Shown piece after piece: positions 38,082 to 48,136 of a DNA stretch of 64,000 nt. How positions within the stretch are numbered: the stretch's first letter is position 1; the number at the start of each line of letters is the position of its first letter. The translations under genes and the position numbers were made by a program. Source of the DNA: Prostheceraeus crozeri (Eukaryota > Platyhelminthes > Polycladida > Euryleptidae); assembly GCA_907163375.1 (NCBI GenBank), contig CAJQUW010005364.1, forward strand, positions 124,001 through 188,000, given 5' to 3'. Below the pieces are notes generated by a model that did no database searches, was not told the origin of the DNA, and was given only the letters and a program-made list of their open reading frames with translations.

Positions 38082-38654
38082 TCAGTCACTATCGGAGTCC
38101 GACACTTGTCTCTTTAAGATCTTTATTTCGAGCCGTAATTTCTTGTTCTTTAGCCTCAAGTGCTCCAATAACAATTCATCTTTCTCCACTTCAACTGCTC
38201 TCTTTCCGGTTTTCCTCTTTGCTACACACTTCGTGATCTGTCCAGCTGAGACAACGTTGTCACTGGTGGTCGCTTGAAGTTGCACAACCTCAGTCTCTGT
38301 GACTCGGAGACCTCGCATGATTGGGCTCTCCCTACCAATAATGGCAAGCACCATTTCGTCTGCTTCAGACAACTTCTTGTCGACACCCCCATCGCTGCCG
38401 GTTTGTCGACGGTTATCAACTTTTTTCATGGTTGATCCACGAATATTCCTCCACACCACGTCTCTCCAAACTTCACTTTCTTTCTTGATGCCATTCGATT
38501 CCATAACAGATTTTATTTCCTCCCAAGCCAATTTCTTCTTCCTTTTTCCTTCAGCGAAGTCATTGAAGCTGCCGAATAATATGTTGTTGCGACTCAGAAT
38601 TTCTTTAAGAAGCAATAGTTTCTGTTCTGCGGATAACATGACGTTCAATATCAT
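38082..38654 (-). CDS. Myb/SANT-like DNA-binding partner of the Harbinger transposase
   Basis: A 190-aa open frame. The N-terminal part (LSAEQKLLLLKEILSRNNIL, LAWEEIKSVMESNG and a WRDVVWRNIR turn) has the tryptophan spacing of Myb/SANT-like domains. The C-terminus is charged and helical (DELLLEHLRLKNKKLRLEI), probably a coiled coil. Harbinger elements normally encode such a second protein, which brings the transposase to the nucleus and the ends. First ATG at 38654; the gene is convergent with the transposase. Confidence 0.85.
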   Translation of the reverse strand: MILNVMLSAEQKLLLLKEILSRNNILFGSFNDFAEGKRKKKLAWEEIKSVMESNGIKKESEVWRDVVWRNIRGSTMKKVDNRRQTGSDGGVDKKLSEADEMVLAIIGRESPIMRGLRVTETEVVQLQATTSDNVVSAGQITKCVAKRKTGKRAVEVEKDELLLEHLRLKNKKLRLEIKILKRQVSDSDSD

Positions 38655-40061
38655 TCATCAACAATAATTTTCTTGACCAAGCACTTCTTATAAAAGTCTG
38701 TTGTATCGCCAATCAGACAAAGGTTGCATAGCGACGATGCTGCATAATCAGACACAAATATAGGTCAAATGACGTGCAACAGACAAGCATTTTATCAGCT
38801 ATCTGTTACTTCTATCACTCGTTTATGAAATTGACATTCTATCAGTTGATAACTTACAACTGATAACTGTCAACTGATAACTGATAGCTGATAAAAGTTT
38901 TATGAAATAGGCCCCTGGCTATGGACTCACTCTTTTGGGTACAATTCGATCGCATCGACGGGAAATACCGGCACACATGAAAACAGCTCAGCAGCGAGCT
39001 GTCCACTCAAGTATTTTTATTCATGATCATGAAAATAAGATCTTTTTAGTGTCATACATACGTAAAAAAGGCAAAAATGTTTTGATGTTGAGTTCCTCGC
39101 ACAGCGGAAACGGAATTGTACCGGAAATGAACAACAAGCCGCAATTGATTATGGATTACAACGTGGGAAAAGGAGCAGTAGACCAACTGGATGAAAACGT
39201 AGCCGAGTTCACATGCAAGAGAAAGACTGTCCGATGGCCGCTCTTGGTTTGGTATAACATGCTCGATGTTGCCGCATATAATGGATACTTACTCTGCAAG
39301 TTTGACAATAATGCAGTTGAAAGACGAAAATATTTGAAGGATCTAACCTACCAATTAGTGTACAATTTTGCGTGCCAACGGAATGCTAACAAAAATCTTC
39401 CATCTGAAAGCAAACAAGCCGCTGAAATTCTTGGATTCAAAATCCTTAATCCTGCAGTCACTCCACTTAATGACCAAAGTGCTAAGGGTTGCTTTGTGTG
39501 CAAAAAAATACACGAAATAAATGCGATGCCTGTATGAGAGCAATTTGCCCAAATCATCGTGTGATAATAAAGTCTTCGAAGTGTCAGTACTGTTAGTCGT
39601 CCTCTACTATAATTCAATATTCACTCACAACTTCATTTCTAAATTGTCAATATGACCCTATGAGTTGTATATTAGTTCAATGATATGTAATTATGGCTTA
39701 TGACCTTTCGTTCTGTAACATTAAAAACATTTTAAAAGGATCAAATATGACTTTTACAGGTAACTACAAAATGTAGTGGATGCTAGGTTAAGGTATATTC
39801 ATTTCCGTGCGAGGATAAGGGTTAAGATGCTTATTAGCAACTATTCATTCCTTTTGATATCCGACTTGTTTCATACTACTTATTTAGGAGTCATCTCGGT
39901 AGTATGTAAATTGGCAAATTTTGACTTTTTTAAAACTGCTCAAATATTTTTGGACCACGGGAACGTAATCTACACAGGAAACTGAATCTTTTCATGTAAA
40001 AATTCTCTCTGTATACACATACCTTTTAGGGTCGACACTCTACCTATATATCCCTACTCTA

Positions 40062-41255
40062 AGGACAAGTTAGTTGAGTGCTTTGGTGAAGGTCAGCATG
40101 CGCATCGTCCACATGGCTCGACGACAAGCGCCGTAGTTCCCATTCAGGATCATATTTCCACATCCCTTGACTCAAGAAGCACATTGACTATGCGTATGAT
40201 ATGTCTGGATACTTCAAAGGCATTTGATCGATTGCGACATAATCGTTTATTGAATTTTCTATCATCGATGGGACTTAATTCTGGTTTTCTGAATTGGTTG
40301 TTGTCGTATCTCATCTCCCGATCTTTTCAGGTGAAAATTAATGGTAAATGTGGCTCCGTGGTTGATATACTCTCAGGAGCTCCGCAAGGCTCAGTTTTGG
40401 GACACTACCTCTTCATTGCGTTTATGGGTTCATTTGATTTTAGTGCAGACCACATCAAATGTGTGAAATATGCCGATGAAGTGACAATAATGGGACTACT
40501 GAATCTCATGAACAGATTTTGTTGTCCTTATCAGACATTGTATTGAAGGTTCAAAATATGCTTTGAATATTTCTTGCTCCGCGTACATCATTGAAATATC
40601 CTGTTTAGGTTCCTTCTAATTTTGTCAGCGTTGATTTTGTTCGAATTCTTGATGTCACGTTTACAAATAGGCTAACGTGGAATTTGTATGTAAGTGACAT
40701 TTTGAAGAAGGGGTTCGCCGTCTTTACCGGTACATCATCCGTTGTCTGCGTCAGACTTTGGGGAACCATGAACTAATTGTAATTTTCCATGCAATCATCA
40801 CTTCCTTATTTACTTTTGTATCACCGGTTTTTGGTCATCCTTCTAAAACCTTGACTGAAAAGACTGATCGTTTTTTTTCAGAAGATCACACCGTTTAATT
40901 TGTGGACGTGAGTGTGAATGTGGCAAGTCTGACCTGTTTTCGGACATGTTACTTCGAATTTGGTTGAATTTTTTGCATAACACTGTGAAGCTAACTCTTG
41001 TCATCTGCTACATAACTTTGTGCCAAGTCGCTTGAGAATCAGTGATCACTTTTCGATTCCTTTATCGCGTACTGCCAGACGATCAAACTCTTTTTACCCT
41101 TGGATTTGTGTGGAAGCAAATGAGTCTTTGTACAAAATTTAGCCAGCATTATTATTCTCTTACTGAATACTTTGTCACATTATCATCTACACGTACTTGA
41201 TTATTGCATTGAATGCTGTATTGATGATTTCCATTATTCTAAATATAAACACATC
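40062..41255 (+). pseudogene. LINE C, 3' part of reverse transcriptase
   Basis: Continues the piece that stops at 33345: VECFGEGQHAHRPHGSTTSA, MICLDTSKAFDRLRHNRLLN, LSGAPQGSVLGHYLFIAFMG and KYADEVTIM. The YADD active site reads YADE, so the second Asp is lost. Frameshifts follow after 40546. Degenerate coding similarity (NRLTWNLYVSDILKKG-like) continues to about 41000. A (CT)n tract lies at 41256-41271. Confidence 0.8.
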
Positions 41256-41284
41256 TCTCTCTCTCTCTCAGTGCAATCACGAAA

Positions 41285-42913
41285 TCCAACGCATCTGTTT
41301 CAACTTAAAACGGGACGGATTCATCCATGGCAGTAACCACTGAGCTCTCAATTTCTTCTTTCAATTCTGAGAATGCCCTTTCTGCGTCCGAAGAAATGCG
41401 AATTGTCGTTGTGATGCGCAGAGGATCAATTTTGCTCGAAAAACTTTTGATCCACTTTGATTAATATGTCAAAAGACCAAGAGCATAGAGTAGGGATATG
41501 TAGAGTGTCGACTCAAAAAATATCTGTATACAGTGAAAATTTTTATATCAGAAGATTCAGTTTTCTGTGGAGATTACGTTCCCGTGGTCCAAAAAATTAT
41601 TTATGCAGTTTTAAAAGAGTCAAAATTTGCCAATTTATATACTGCCGCAATGACTCTCCTATATAAGTAGTATGAAGCAAGTTAGATATCAAAATGAATG
41701 AATATTTGTTAATAAGCATCCTAGCTAAGCGTAAATTAAACTGATTATCAAGGGAATATTATGATCCGTATCATAATGGAAGTCTTCATGAAAGAGTCTC
41801 AATGTTATTCGTGCTTTCTTGGCTGAAATTTCAAGTTTTTACATCAATTTTCACCGGCATATTTTTATGATTCACTAAATTCATGCTTTATTTCTTGAAT
41901 CTGAATAATGATGTGGACCCATTTACATCTTTCAAAGTTAATTGAAATCAATGTCTTTGATTATGTGATTTTGCTCTGCCAGTGGCAGGTTGCCTGTGAC
42001 ATGATCACGCCTAAGAAAATACTCTTGAGGTTCAGCATGAAAGTAGTAGGAACTCATCGAATTGGTAATTTAACAAACATTAAATCTCCAAGGCTGTCAT
42101 GACACTGAGAATCTGTAAAATACCATCATTCCTTCTGCATTACAATCATGAACACTCAATTCCGTTATAGTTTCTTCAAAACTGCAAAAATTTGAATATC
42201 TCACATTTGGCAACAATGACCAACTGTATCGCCCACGAGTTCATTTGATAAAATCGAAAGTGTATACGCATTTGGGATTCAATAAATGCGGAGTTACCAC
42301 TCTACCTAATATACCTACTGATGACCAAGAGAGTTCTCCGAAGGCTCTTCATTTTTCATGGAATCGGCGATTCATGCAGCGGTCGTAATTTCTGGTTCTC
42401 TATCACATACCCGAGAATGCGTCGAAAAATTGCATTTCTTGTCATTGTAGGTTAAATTCCTTTGTTTGGCAATTTCCGGCTTGACCTTGCGGCAATTGGC
42501 TTTCAGTCGGAGGATAGATGTACAAAGAGTTCTGGAGGGTCGATCATCATTGGAGTTAGACCACAGATTAGGATAGGAGGCAAAGAACCATTTTACCTAA
42601 AAGTCAAGCTTTAATGTTGTTTTTGGAAGTCTTCCAGGTACCACGTCTGCGCAAAGACCGGGAAGAATTGAAAGCTTGAATGCTGGATGAGTCCTGTCAC
42701 AATCCATGACAGGGATTCCGACGCCATCAACACAGATTTTATTGCTGCAATTCGACGCAAGGATAATCGATCCGCAATTTTAGGATGAATGAAGCTTCTA
42801 CGAGTTTTGCTACCGCTATCGAAGATTCCTTCAATTTCGTTTCCATCAACTGACATTTTCTTTATTTTCATTTTTTTCATTATTGCATGTGATAAAGACA
42901 GGAACACCGGCAA
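41285..42913 (-). pseudogene. Ty3/gypsy-type pol remnant (protease and reverse transcriptase)
   Basis: On the minus strand a retropepsin-like segment (42913-42611) has VDGNEIEGIFDSGS and FIHPKIADRLSLR. Further down (about 42560-42332) are degraded gypsy RT phrases, NLTYNDKKCNFSTHS, GYVIENQKLRP and LRRTLLV. Beyond the CATAGAG element, 41474-41285 continues with PLRITTTIRISSDAERAFSE, LKEEIESSVVTAMDESVPF and VETDALDF (RT end and RNase H start). Many stops and frameshifts. No LTR was found. The alignment is by eye from family knowledge. Confidence 0.6.
41484..42322. mobile_element. CATAGAG-ended element, copy 2, 839 bp, 9-bp target duplication
   Basis: The target duplication GACCAAGAG is at 41475-41483 and 42323-42331. 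Removing the element and one duplicate rejoins the gypsy frame on the minus strand (TCTTGGTC), which supports the boundaries. The left end is CATAGAGTAGGGATATGTAG. The right end, inverted, is GTAGGTATATTAGGTAGAGT. A 9-bp duplication points to a Mutator-like or similar transposase rather than Tc1. No transposase inside. Confidence 0.85.
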
Positions 42914-43297
42914 GGGTGATGCTGATGTTGCAGATGTATAAAAATATCATTTAATCAACCTTCCGTTACAGCGCGTCGTGGTCACAAATTACCGTCCCGG
43001 AGCTACATATATAGTTATTATGGTGTACATATATTTTACGTGCATTAGTAAATTATAAAGATAGTTTGATCGTACAAATCCGAAAGACTTTCCTAATAAT
43101 ACACATCCTACATCGAACATTCTCCTTCTGTATCCTACTTCATATCTAAATTGCTCATAGTCTGTATAGTTCTGATGCGCAAAAGTTGAAGCTATCTAAG
43201 GTTTCAAGTGCGAGAGAATGAAAAGTGGAATGAGGCTTTAGATTTTGATCAATTCCTTGATATTGATGTCAACTAAGAATGAATATTTTATTTTCAG

Positions 43298-43612
43298 ATA
43301 GATTTGAAGTACACACTCTTGAGTTCCTCGAGCCACAAACATTGCGGCAGGGCTTTGTGCACGCTCGTATCCGTAGCAATTGCTATTTTCCGAAACGTGG
43401 ATTTAAAGGATTTTCCGAAGTTTATAAAATAAATCCCTTAAGGTGGAACACCAATCAGCATCGCGGGTGGAAGACTGAATTTACTATGAAGAAAATTATA
43501 AACTACATATTTTTTGAGAAAGGCACAAACCTTCTTCCATTCAAGTTTTCCTATTGGTACCCAGGTACCAGAAAAGAAATTTATGTGAATCTCACGAAAC
43601 CTGTGTCATTAC
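43298..43612 (+). CDS. Candidate internal exon of an unknown cellular gene (105 codons)
   Basis: Bounded by TATTTTCAG and TTAC|GTAAGT. It is 315 nt long and, like the candidate at 20567, symmetric phase 1-1 and starting with AT after the acceptor. The product includes DRFEVHTLEFLEPQTLRQGF, YFPKRGFKGFSEVYKINP and FKFSYWYPGTRKEIYVNLTK. I recognise no family. A beta-rich extracellular domain is a guess. No neighbouring exon found. Confidence 0.35.
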
Positions 43613-43965
43613 GTAAGTTGAAGCAAATTCCATGTTTTGTACACACCATCATTGCCTGACAAGTGATTAAAAAAAAACGCTTATCAAATGCGCTACAAAT
43701 CCTTATCTATGAGACCACAAAATATCCTTGAAACACAAATAGCTTTTAAAAGCTTCCTGATAAAATCTTAATTAGAATCCTGATCAATACTTAACAAAAA
43801 TGTTTGAAAAGTCTGGTAGGAACAAAACGAAGGCCGAGGAAAATTAAATCAGTTATCTAGCTTATTTCTTGCAATAGTTCACACTATAAGTCACAAAGTC
43901 CTATTAAAAGGTACAGCATACTCCGTCCAATTTTTAAGTTATATATTCGTATGAAAAGGTACATA

Positions 43966-44227
43966 AATAGCAGGCGTCCAACGCCTTCAAAAATTAGCAA
44001 AGCAACACAACTTTATAAGTAAGCCGACTTACTGCTGCTGTCCATGACTGTCGGCTCTAAACTGCCTCCATGGCCAAACACTTGACCCGCTGCTAAAATA
44101 GCAGGCGTCGAACGCCTTCAAAAATTAGCAAAGCAACACAACTTTATAAGTAAGCCGACTTATTGCTGCTGTCCATGACTGTCGGCTCTAAACTGCCTCC
44201 ATGGCCAAACACTTGACCCGCTGCTGC
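43966..44227. repeat. Tandem duplication, 2 x 131 bp
   Basis: AATAGCAGGCGTCSAACGCC starts both units (43966 and 44097), which differ at only a few positions. It directly abuts the left TA of the Tc1 element. Confidence 0.95.
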
Positions 44228-44229
44228 TA

Positions 44230-45885
44230 CAGTCCGTTTCATAAAAAGTGGATCATCCTAAAATTTGACTAAATAAAACATAAGTATGATACAGAAAGCA
44301 TTTTTCATGTTATTGCATGTCCTTAATATATTTAGATGTCCTTATATAATCTGATAAGCTATGATACAGTAACGGTTCTTAAGAAGCTAATATTTTGTGG
44401 CCCTACCCTTATTGTCAATGACATTACCAATTCGTCTAGGCATTGATTCGATAATATCGTTGATTTTTGACTGATCTAACTTTCTCCACTCTCTTTTTAA
44501 CAGTGACGTAAGTTGTGATGCGCCATCTGTAGGTAGCAGTGAACGACGAACGTTACGTTTTAGAATACTCCATACATTTTCTATGGGATTCAGATCAGGA
44601 GAACGAGCTGGCCAAGATAATGTCCTAAGCCCTAATTGAGACTTGCACAAGTTGACTCTACTACTCCTGTGACACGTAGCATTATCATCCATAAATAACC
44701 AAGTCGATGGATCACCAGGTTGATCTGTCATTTGGCCAATGTTCATTCGTAAAACATTCACATAGCGTTCAGAATTCATGGTTCCTTGCTGTATGTGAAG
44801 TTCAGAGCAGCCATTGGTCCAAATGCCAGCCCAAATTAGTAGAGTCGCACCACCTTGTACCCGGGGACGATGTAAATGTCTCGGAATTTCCTGATCAGAT
44901 TTTATCCATAATTTCAATCGACCCTCACTATCCTTCAGACGGACTGATGCCTCATAAGACCAGACAACCCGATCCCATTGATTTCGCCAGTGACAATGAC
45001 TCATTGCCCATCTGAAACGTCTTTTTGTATGCTGATCTGATAATTCGATCTGAGAGGGTCTCTTACAGCTCTTGAAATTCGACTCAATAAGTCTTCTACG
45101 AATAGTGGACTTAGAAATAGACGAGTATAGTGCAGCCATCTCAGTTAACGAGAGACTTGGATCAACTTTAACAAATCTCAAAATTAGGCGGTCTCTACGT
45201 TTGGATGTTTTGCGTGGACGGCCAGAGCCCTCTTTACGACAGAGTCGAAAATCATCATTATGCCATCGATGCACATTTGTGTAAGGGACATTTAGTCGCT
45301 TGCTTGCAGCTCGCAAAGAAAACCCTTGTTCTAGCAAGGCTGACACTTTGCCTTTTGTGAATGCGATCTCGTTATTGTTCATTTGTGCTTTGTATTGTTT
45401 TCAACCGGTAAGAGATAGATTTCTAGCTGAAAGCAATCAGGAGTGCTGCCAACACCACCGCAACGAAGTCAGGAAGCTATGGAACATGAAGTCCAGTTAA
45501 TCACATGTAGCAGTTACATTATTGTTGATGAATAATGGTGCTATACTGGCTCTGATTGACCGATATTCTTTAGTTTTGTTTTGCTTGATAGCTTTTGGCT
45601 TGTAGAACAACATATTACATAACAAAGGAAACAAATGTAATTTTATAAGAGTGAGGTATGATTTTGTGTAACATTGCTAAATGAAGATCAAATTATCTAC
45701 TACTTCTTTATCTATAACAGGAAAACAACTCAATATTCATGCTTGAAATTTCCAACAATGATATTAGTAAGCACAACTGACATATCTTCCAAATTTCAGA
45801 GAAATTCGTTCAAGTTTGGCGGAGTTAGACAAAGTTGAAGTTAAGGCGATGTTTAAGGGTGATCCATTTTTTATGAAACAATCTG
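44230..45885 (-). mobile_element. Tc1-type transposon, complete outline, 1656 bp
   Basis: TA flanks both ends (44228-44229 and 45886-45887). Terminal inverted repeats: CAGTCCGTTTCATAAAAAGT on the left and CAGATTGTTTCATAAAAAAT inverted on the right, similar for about 35 bp. The transposase is inside on the minus strand. Confidence 0.9.
44387..45382 (-). CDS. Tc1-type transposase, full length, first catalytic Asp replaced by Tyr
   Basis: 331 aa, close to the usual length. The N-terminal helix-turn-helix pair (FSLRAASKRLNVPYTNVHRW; TEMAALYSSISKSTIRRRL) is joined by a GRPR-type hook (GSGRPRKTSKR). The DDE core has LFMDDNATCH (Asp233) and RSPDLNPIENVWSILK (Glu268), 34 residues apart (DD34E). The first motif reads VVWSYEAS where the family has WSDE, so residue 143 is Tyr instead of the metal-binding Asp. 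No stops or frameshifts. Expected to bind ends but not to cut. A sequencing error or very recent mutation are the alternatives. Confidence 0.95.
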   Translation of the reverse strand: MNNNEIAFTKGKVSALLEQGFSLRAASKRLNVPYTNVHRWHNDDFRLCRKEGSGRPRKTSKRRDRLILRFVKVDPSLSLTEMAALYSSISKSTIRRRLIESNFKSCKRPSQIELSDQHTKRRFRWAMSHCHWRNQWDRVVWSYEASVRLKDSEGRLKLWIKSDQEIPRHLHRPRVQGGATLLIWAGIWTNGCSELHIQQGTMNSERYVNVLRMNIGQMTDQPGDPSTWLFMDDNATCHRSSRVNLCKSQLGLRTLSWPARSPDLNPIENVWSILKRNVRRSLLPTDGASQLTSLLKREWRKLDQSKINDIIESMPRRIGNVIDNKGRATKY

Positions 45886-45887
45886 TA

Positions 45888-48136
45888 TTATCAGCTGATC
45901 ACCACCTCCCTCATTTCGTGCACGCGCATCTCCGATCATTGTCTTCTCCCCAACCATGTTGCTCGCACGCTTACCCTGCTTCCCTCGCACACTTTTTCCT
46001 CTCAGCGATGGAATCCTAAGTGAGTCCATGTCTCAGCGTTCTGTAGACTGAACCGATGCGCACGCGTGGGAACTGCAATACGTCCACCTCGGAAAACGGC
46101 TTTCGCCACTAGCGAAAGCAAAATTGCAGTGCAAAGAAAGGTACACAACCAGTACCGTCTATCAAGATTTTTTAATTTGGTCTGTATCGATACTAGAGCA
46201 TCATTTAAGTTGATTCAGCGCCGTCTATTTGCAACTCGAGGCGCAATTCTCTCGCTGCGCGTCGAAGAATTCTCGGTGATGACGTCAGCTGTGATACGGT
46301 GACAATAAAGGACGGCAGCAGTACGCAGCGCTGACTGCAGCACTGAGGTGTCAGCCGTCTCAGTTAAAGGCGTGCGTGTACTAGGCGGCCAGTAAGAATG
46401 TTTAGTCATCGCTGCGGAGATGGGAAGTCATCTCTCTGTGCGCGCACTCTCCCGACGCCAACAATTGGTCGTGGCGGCCATCAAGATTTGCAGCGACGCA
46501 CAGGCGACCAAGATGTCGCAGCGACCAATAAAATGCATTACAGCCTATCACAGAGCGCGCACTTTCATGGTCGTTCATTTTTGAGGCCGCAGCGGCCTTA
46601 GTGCGCGTACGTCGCAAGTCCCGTTTGCTCTGAACATTTTCCGATGGAGACAGGACATTAAACTTGAAGTACGATTTGTTCAAAACGGTTAAAAGCAACC
46701 ACAGGAAATCTTAAAGGATCGGGCTTTTCTGATGTTGAACTAGGATCGAAAAGGGACCGGCTGTAAAGCTTCCACTGAGAAGTCTGGATTAGAAATATTG
46801 AATGCCATGAATAATTGAGCATGTAGTAATCGTGGGTGTTAGCATGAGAGCTGATAGTTGTGTTCCGTCATTTGTTAAACATAATTGCGTTTCGAACAGC
46901 CTTAAATGCGTTAAAGAACGAACGGTGTTCTAGCGATGCCAATATGCAAACCTGTATGAATAATCTACAAAAAAGACTGCGATAATGGTTTCAAATACTA
47001 TCCTTGTGCAAATATTTGCTTGAAAAGTCCCTGCATTATAATGAGAAATTGGCTGGAGTCAGGGAAAAAGCCAAGGTGTTCGGTTCACGTTTTCTTAAAA
47101 AAGACACGATGCATTTCGTGAACCTCCGGCGCACATGTTCACGCGAATAATGAAGACATTGCACAGTTGGTGACAGACGCTCAGTCGATGACATCATAGC
47201 GCGGATGATGTGTAACTACAGTGCTGAAATAAATAATGTACTCAGACGAATACTACTAAAATTAAAAAACAAAAGTAGAAAGGCAAAGTCAAAAAAAAGG
47301 AAAAAGACAATTGAAAGTCGAGGATCATAGTATCTCACTCCACACAGATCCAACGTTGCATTCCACCTTGTTGACACTGTTGAACTTATTGGACCACAAC
47401 GATTCTTTAATGACACGTCTTCGGTACATGGGATCGCTGTCAACTGTACCACAATTGTCCGCGTAAGCATGTGCGCCGGAGGTGAACCGAACACCTTGGC
47501 TTTTTCCCTGACTCCAACCGATTTCTCTTCAAATATTTCTTCTAACCATATCTTTAACATTTTTTACTCGCAATGATAATGGCAATTAAGTCAAATTTAA
47601 TTATATCACCGATAGTTGTAGGCGCAAAATATGATAATTTCGCAAAATGTGCAGTCAGTATCACGGTATTTAAATGATACCGTGATAAATGTTCTAGAAG
47701 CCGAACTAGTTGTACTTGCGACTGTGACATTTTCGCACCATTGCAAATGAAGAGCGGATTTTTAACCTTATCAGGAAAAAACAGACAAAGAACAGATCAT
47801 CATTATCATCCTACACTCTAAACAGCTCCCGAATTTTTCAGAAAAATATCTTTGATGATCTGCCTTTTCAGGATCGAGATTTTGACGATTACAGCACAAA
47901 GAATCATTACGAAACGAGTGAATAGCCTTACTTATCATTTATCATTTAATTCGACAGTTGTGTTGTGTCTCGTGCTCCGTCGCTGCTGCTTCGTGTCTGT
48001 CACACCTGGCTTCCACCAGTCTATTCCTCTTGGTACTCGCAACGATTGGAGTTCCTAGTTTATTCTCCAATTTGCTTTGAGTAGTAAGAAAACGGCGAAC
48101 ACCAGATAGCGCAAGATGGCCGCCATCGCTGACTCC
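45888..48136. other. No supported gene; one split inverted repeat
   Basis: GTCAGGGAAAAAGCCAAGGT and CCTCCGGCGCACATG at about 47055-47140 recur inverted as one contiguous block at about 47470-47515. The left arm is split by about 30 bp. The stretch around 46240-46620 is richer in GC than the surroundings, but no ORF is recognised. Confidence 0.5.

Larger units (their letters stand above)
36052..38914. mobile_element. PIF/Harbinger transposon, apparently complete, 2863 bp
   Basis: Ends are perfect 18-bp inverted repeats GGGCCTATTTCATAAAAC. The target duplication is CTG (36049-36051 and 38915-38917), the 3-bp size usual for this superfamily. It encodes both expected proteins with no visible breaks: a transposase (+) and a Myb/SANT-like protein (-), convergent. 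CTGATAA phrases are repeated inside both ends, and CCTATTTCATAAAAC recurs at 36107, possible transposase-binding sites. Confidence 0.95.
34993..39596 (+). pseudogene. piggyBac transposase split by a Harbinger insertion
   Basis: The ATG at 34993 starts MPRTTRYSAAQALKLIWNTD, followed by a strongly acidic head (to about residue 100). The DDE-type core contains TLAVDELLLGYRGCIPGR and DIVTDNYFTSQQL up to about 36050. After the insertion it continues from about 38915 with LLGTIRSHRREIPAHMKTAQ and KGAVDQLDENVAEF (third Asp), then TVRWPLLVWYNMLDVAAYNG. The 3' part is in a different phase from the empty-site reading, so a small deletion or frameshift also exists at the junction. The zinc domain (CFVCKK, then CQYC) is completed only in another frame after 39530, stopping at 39594-39596. 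Confidence 0.9.
33949..39821 (+). mobile_element. piggyBac copy 3, complete outline, interrupted by Harbinger
   Basis: TTAA flanks both ends (33945-33948 and 39822-39825). The left end is CCCTTATCCTCGCA and the right end carries the same sequence inverted. Subterminal dyads of the CTACA-NNN-TGTAG type lie at 33967-33978, 34145-34157 and 39764-39776. Without the Harbinger insert it is about 3.0 kb, similar to copy 2. Confidence 0.9.
33346..40061. mobile_element. CATAGAG-ended element, copy 1, split by piggyBac copy 3
   Basis: The left end starts CATAGAGTAGGTATATTAGG. The right end, inverted, reads TAGAGTAGGGATATATAGG. Without the piggyBac it is about 840 bp and matches copy 2 (41484-42322) in inverted orientation over nearly its whole length. 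A spurious 64-codon frame is shared by both copies. No transposase of its own, so non-autonomous. No clean target duplication is visible here. Confidence 0.8.
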
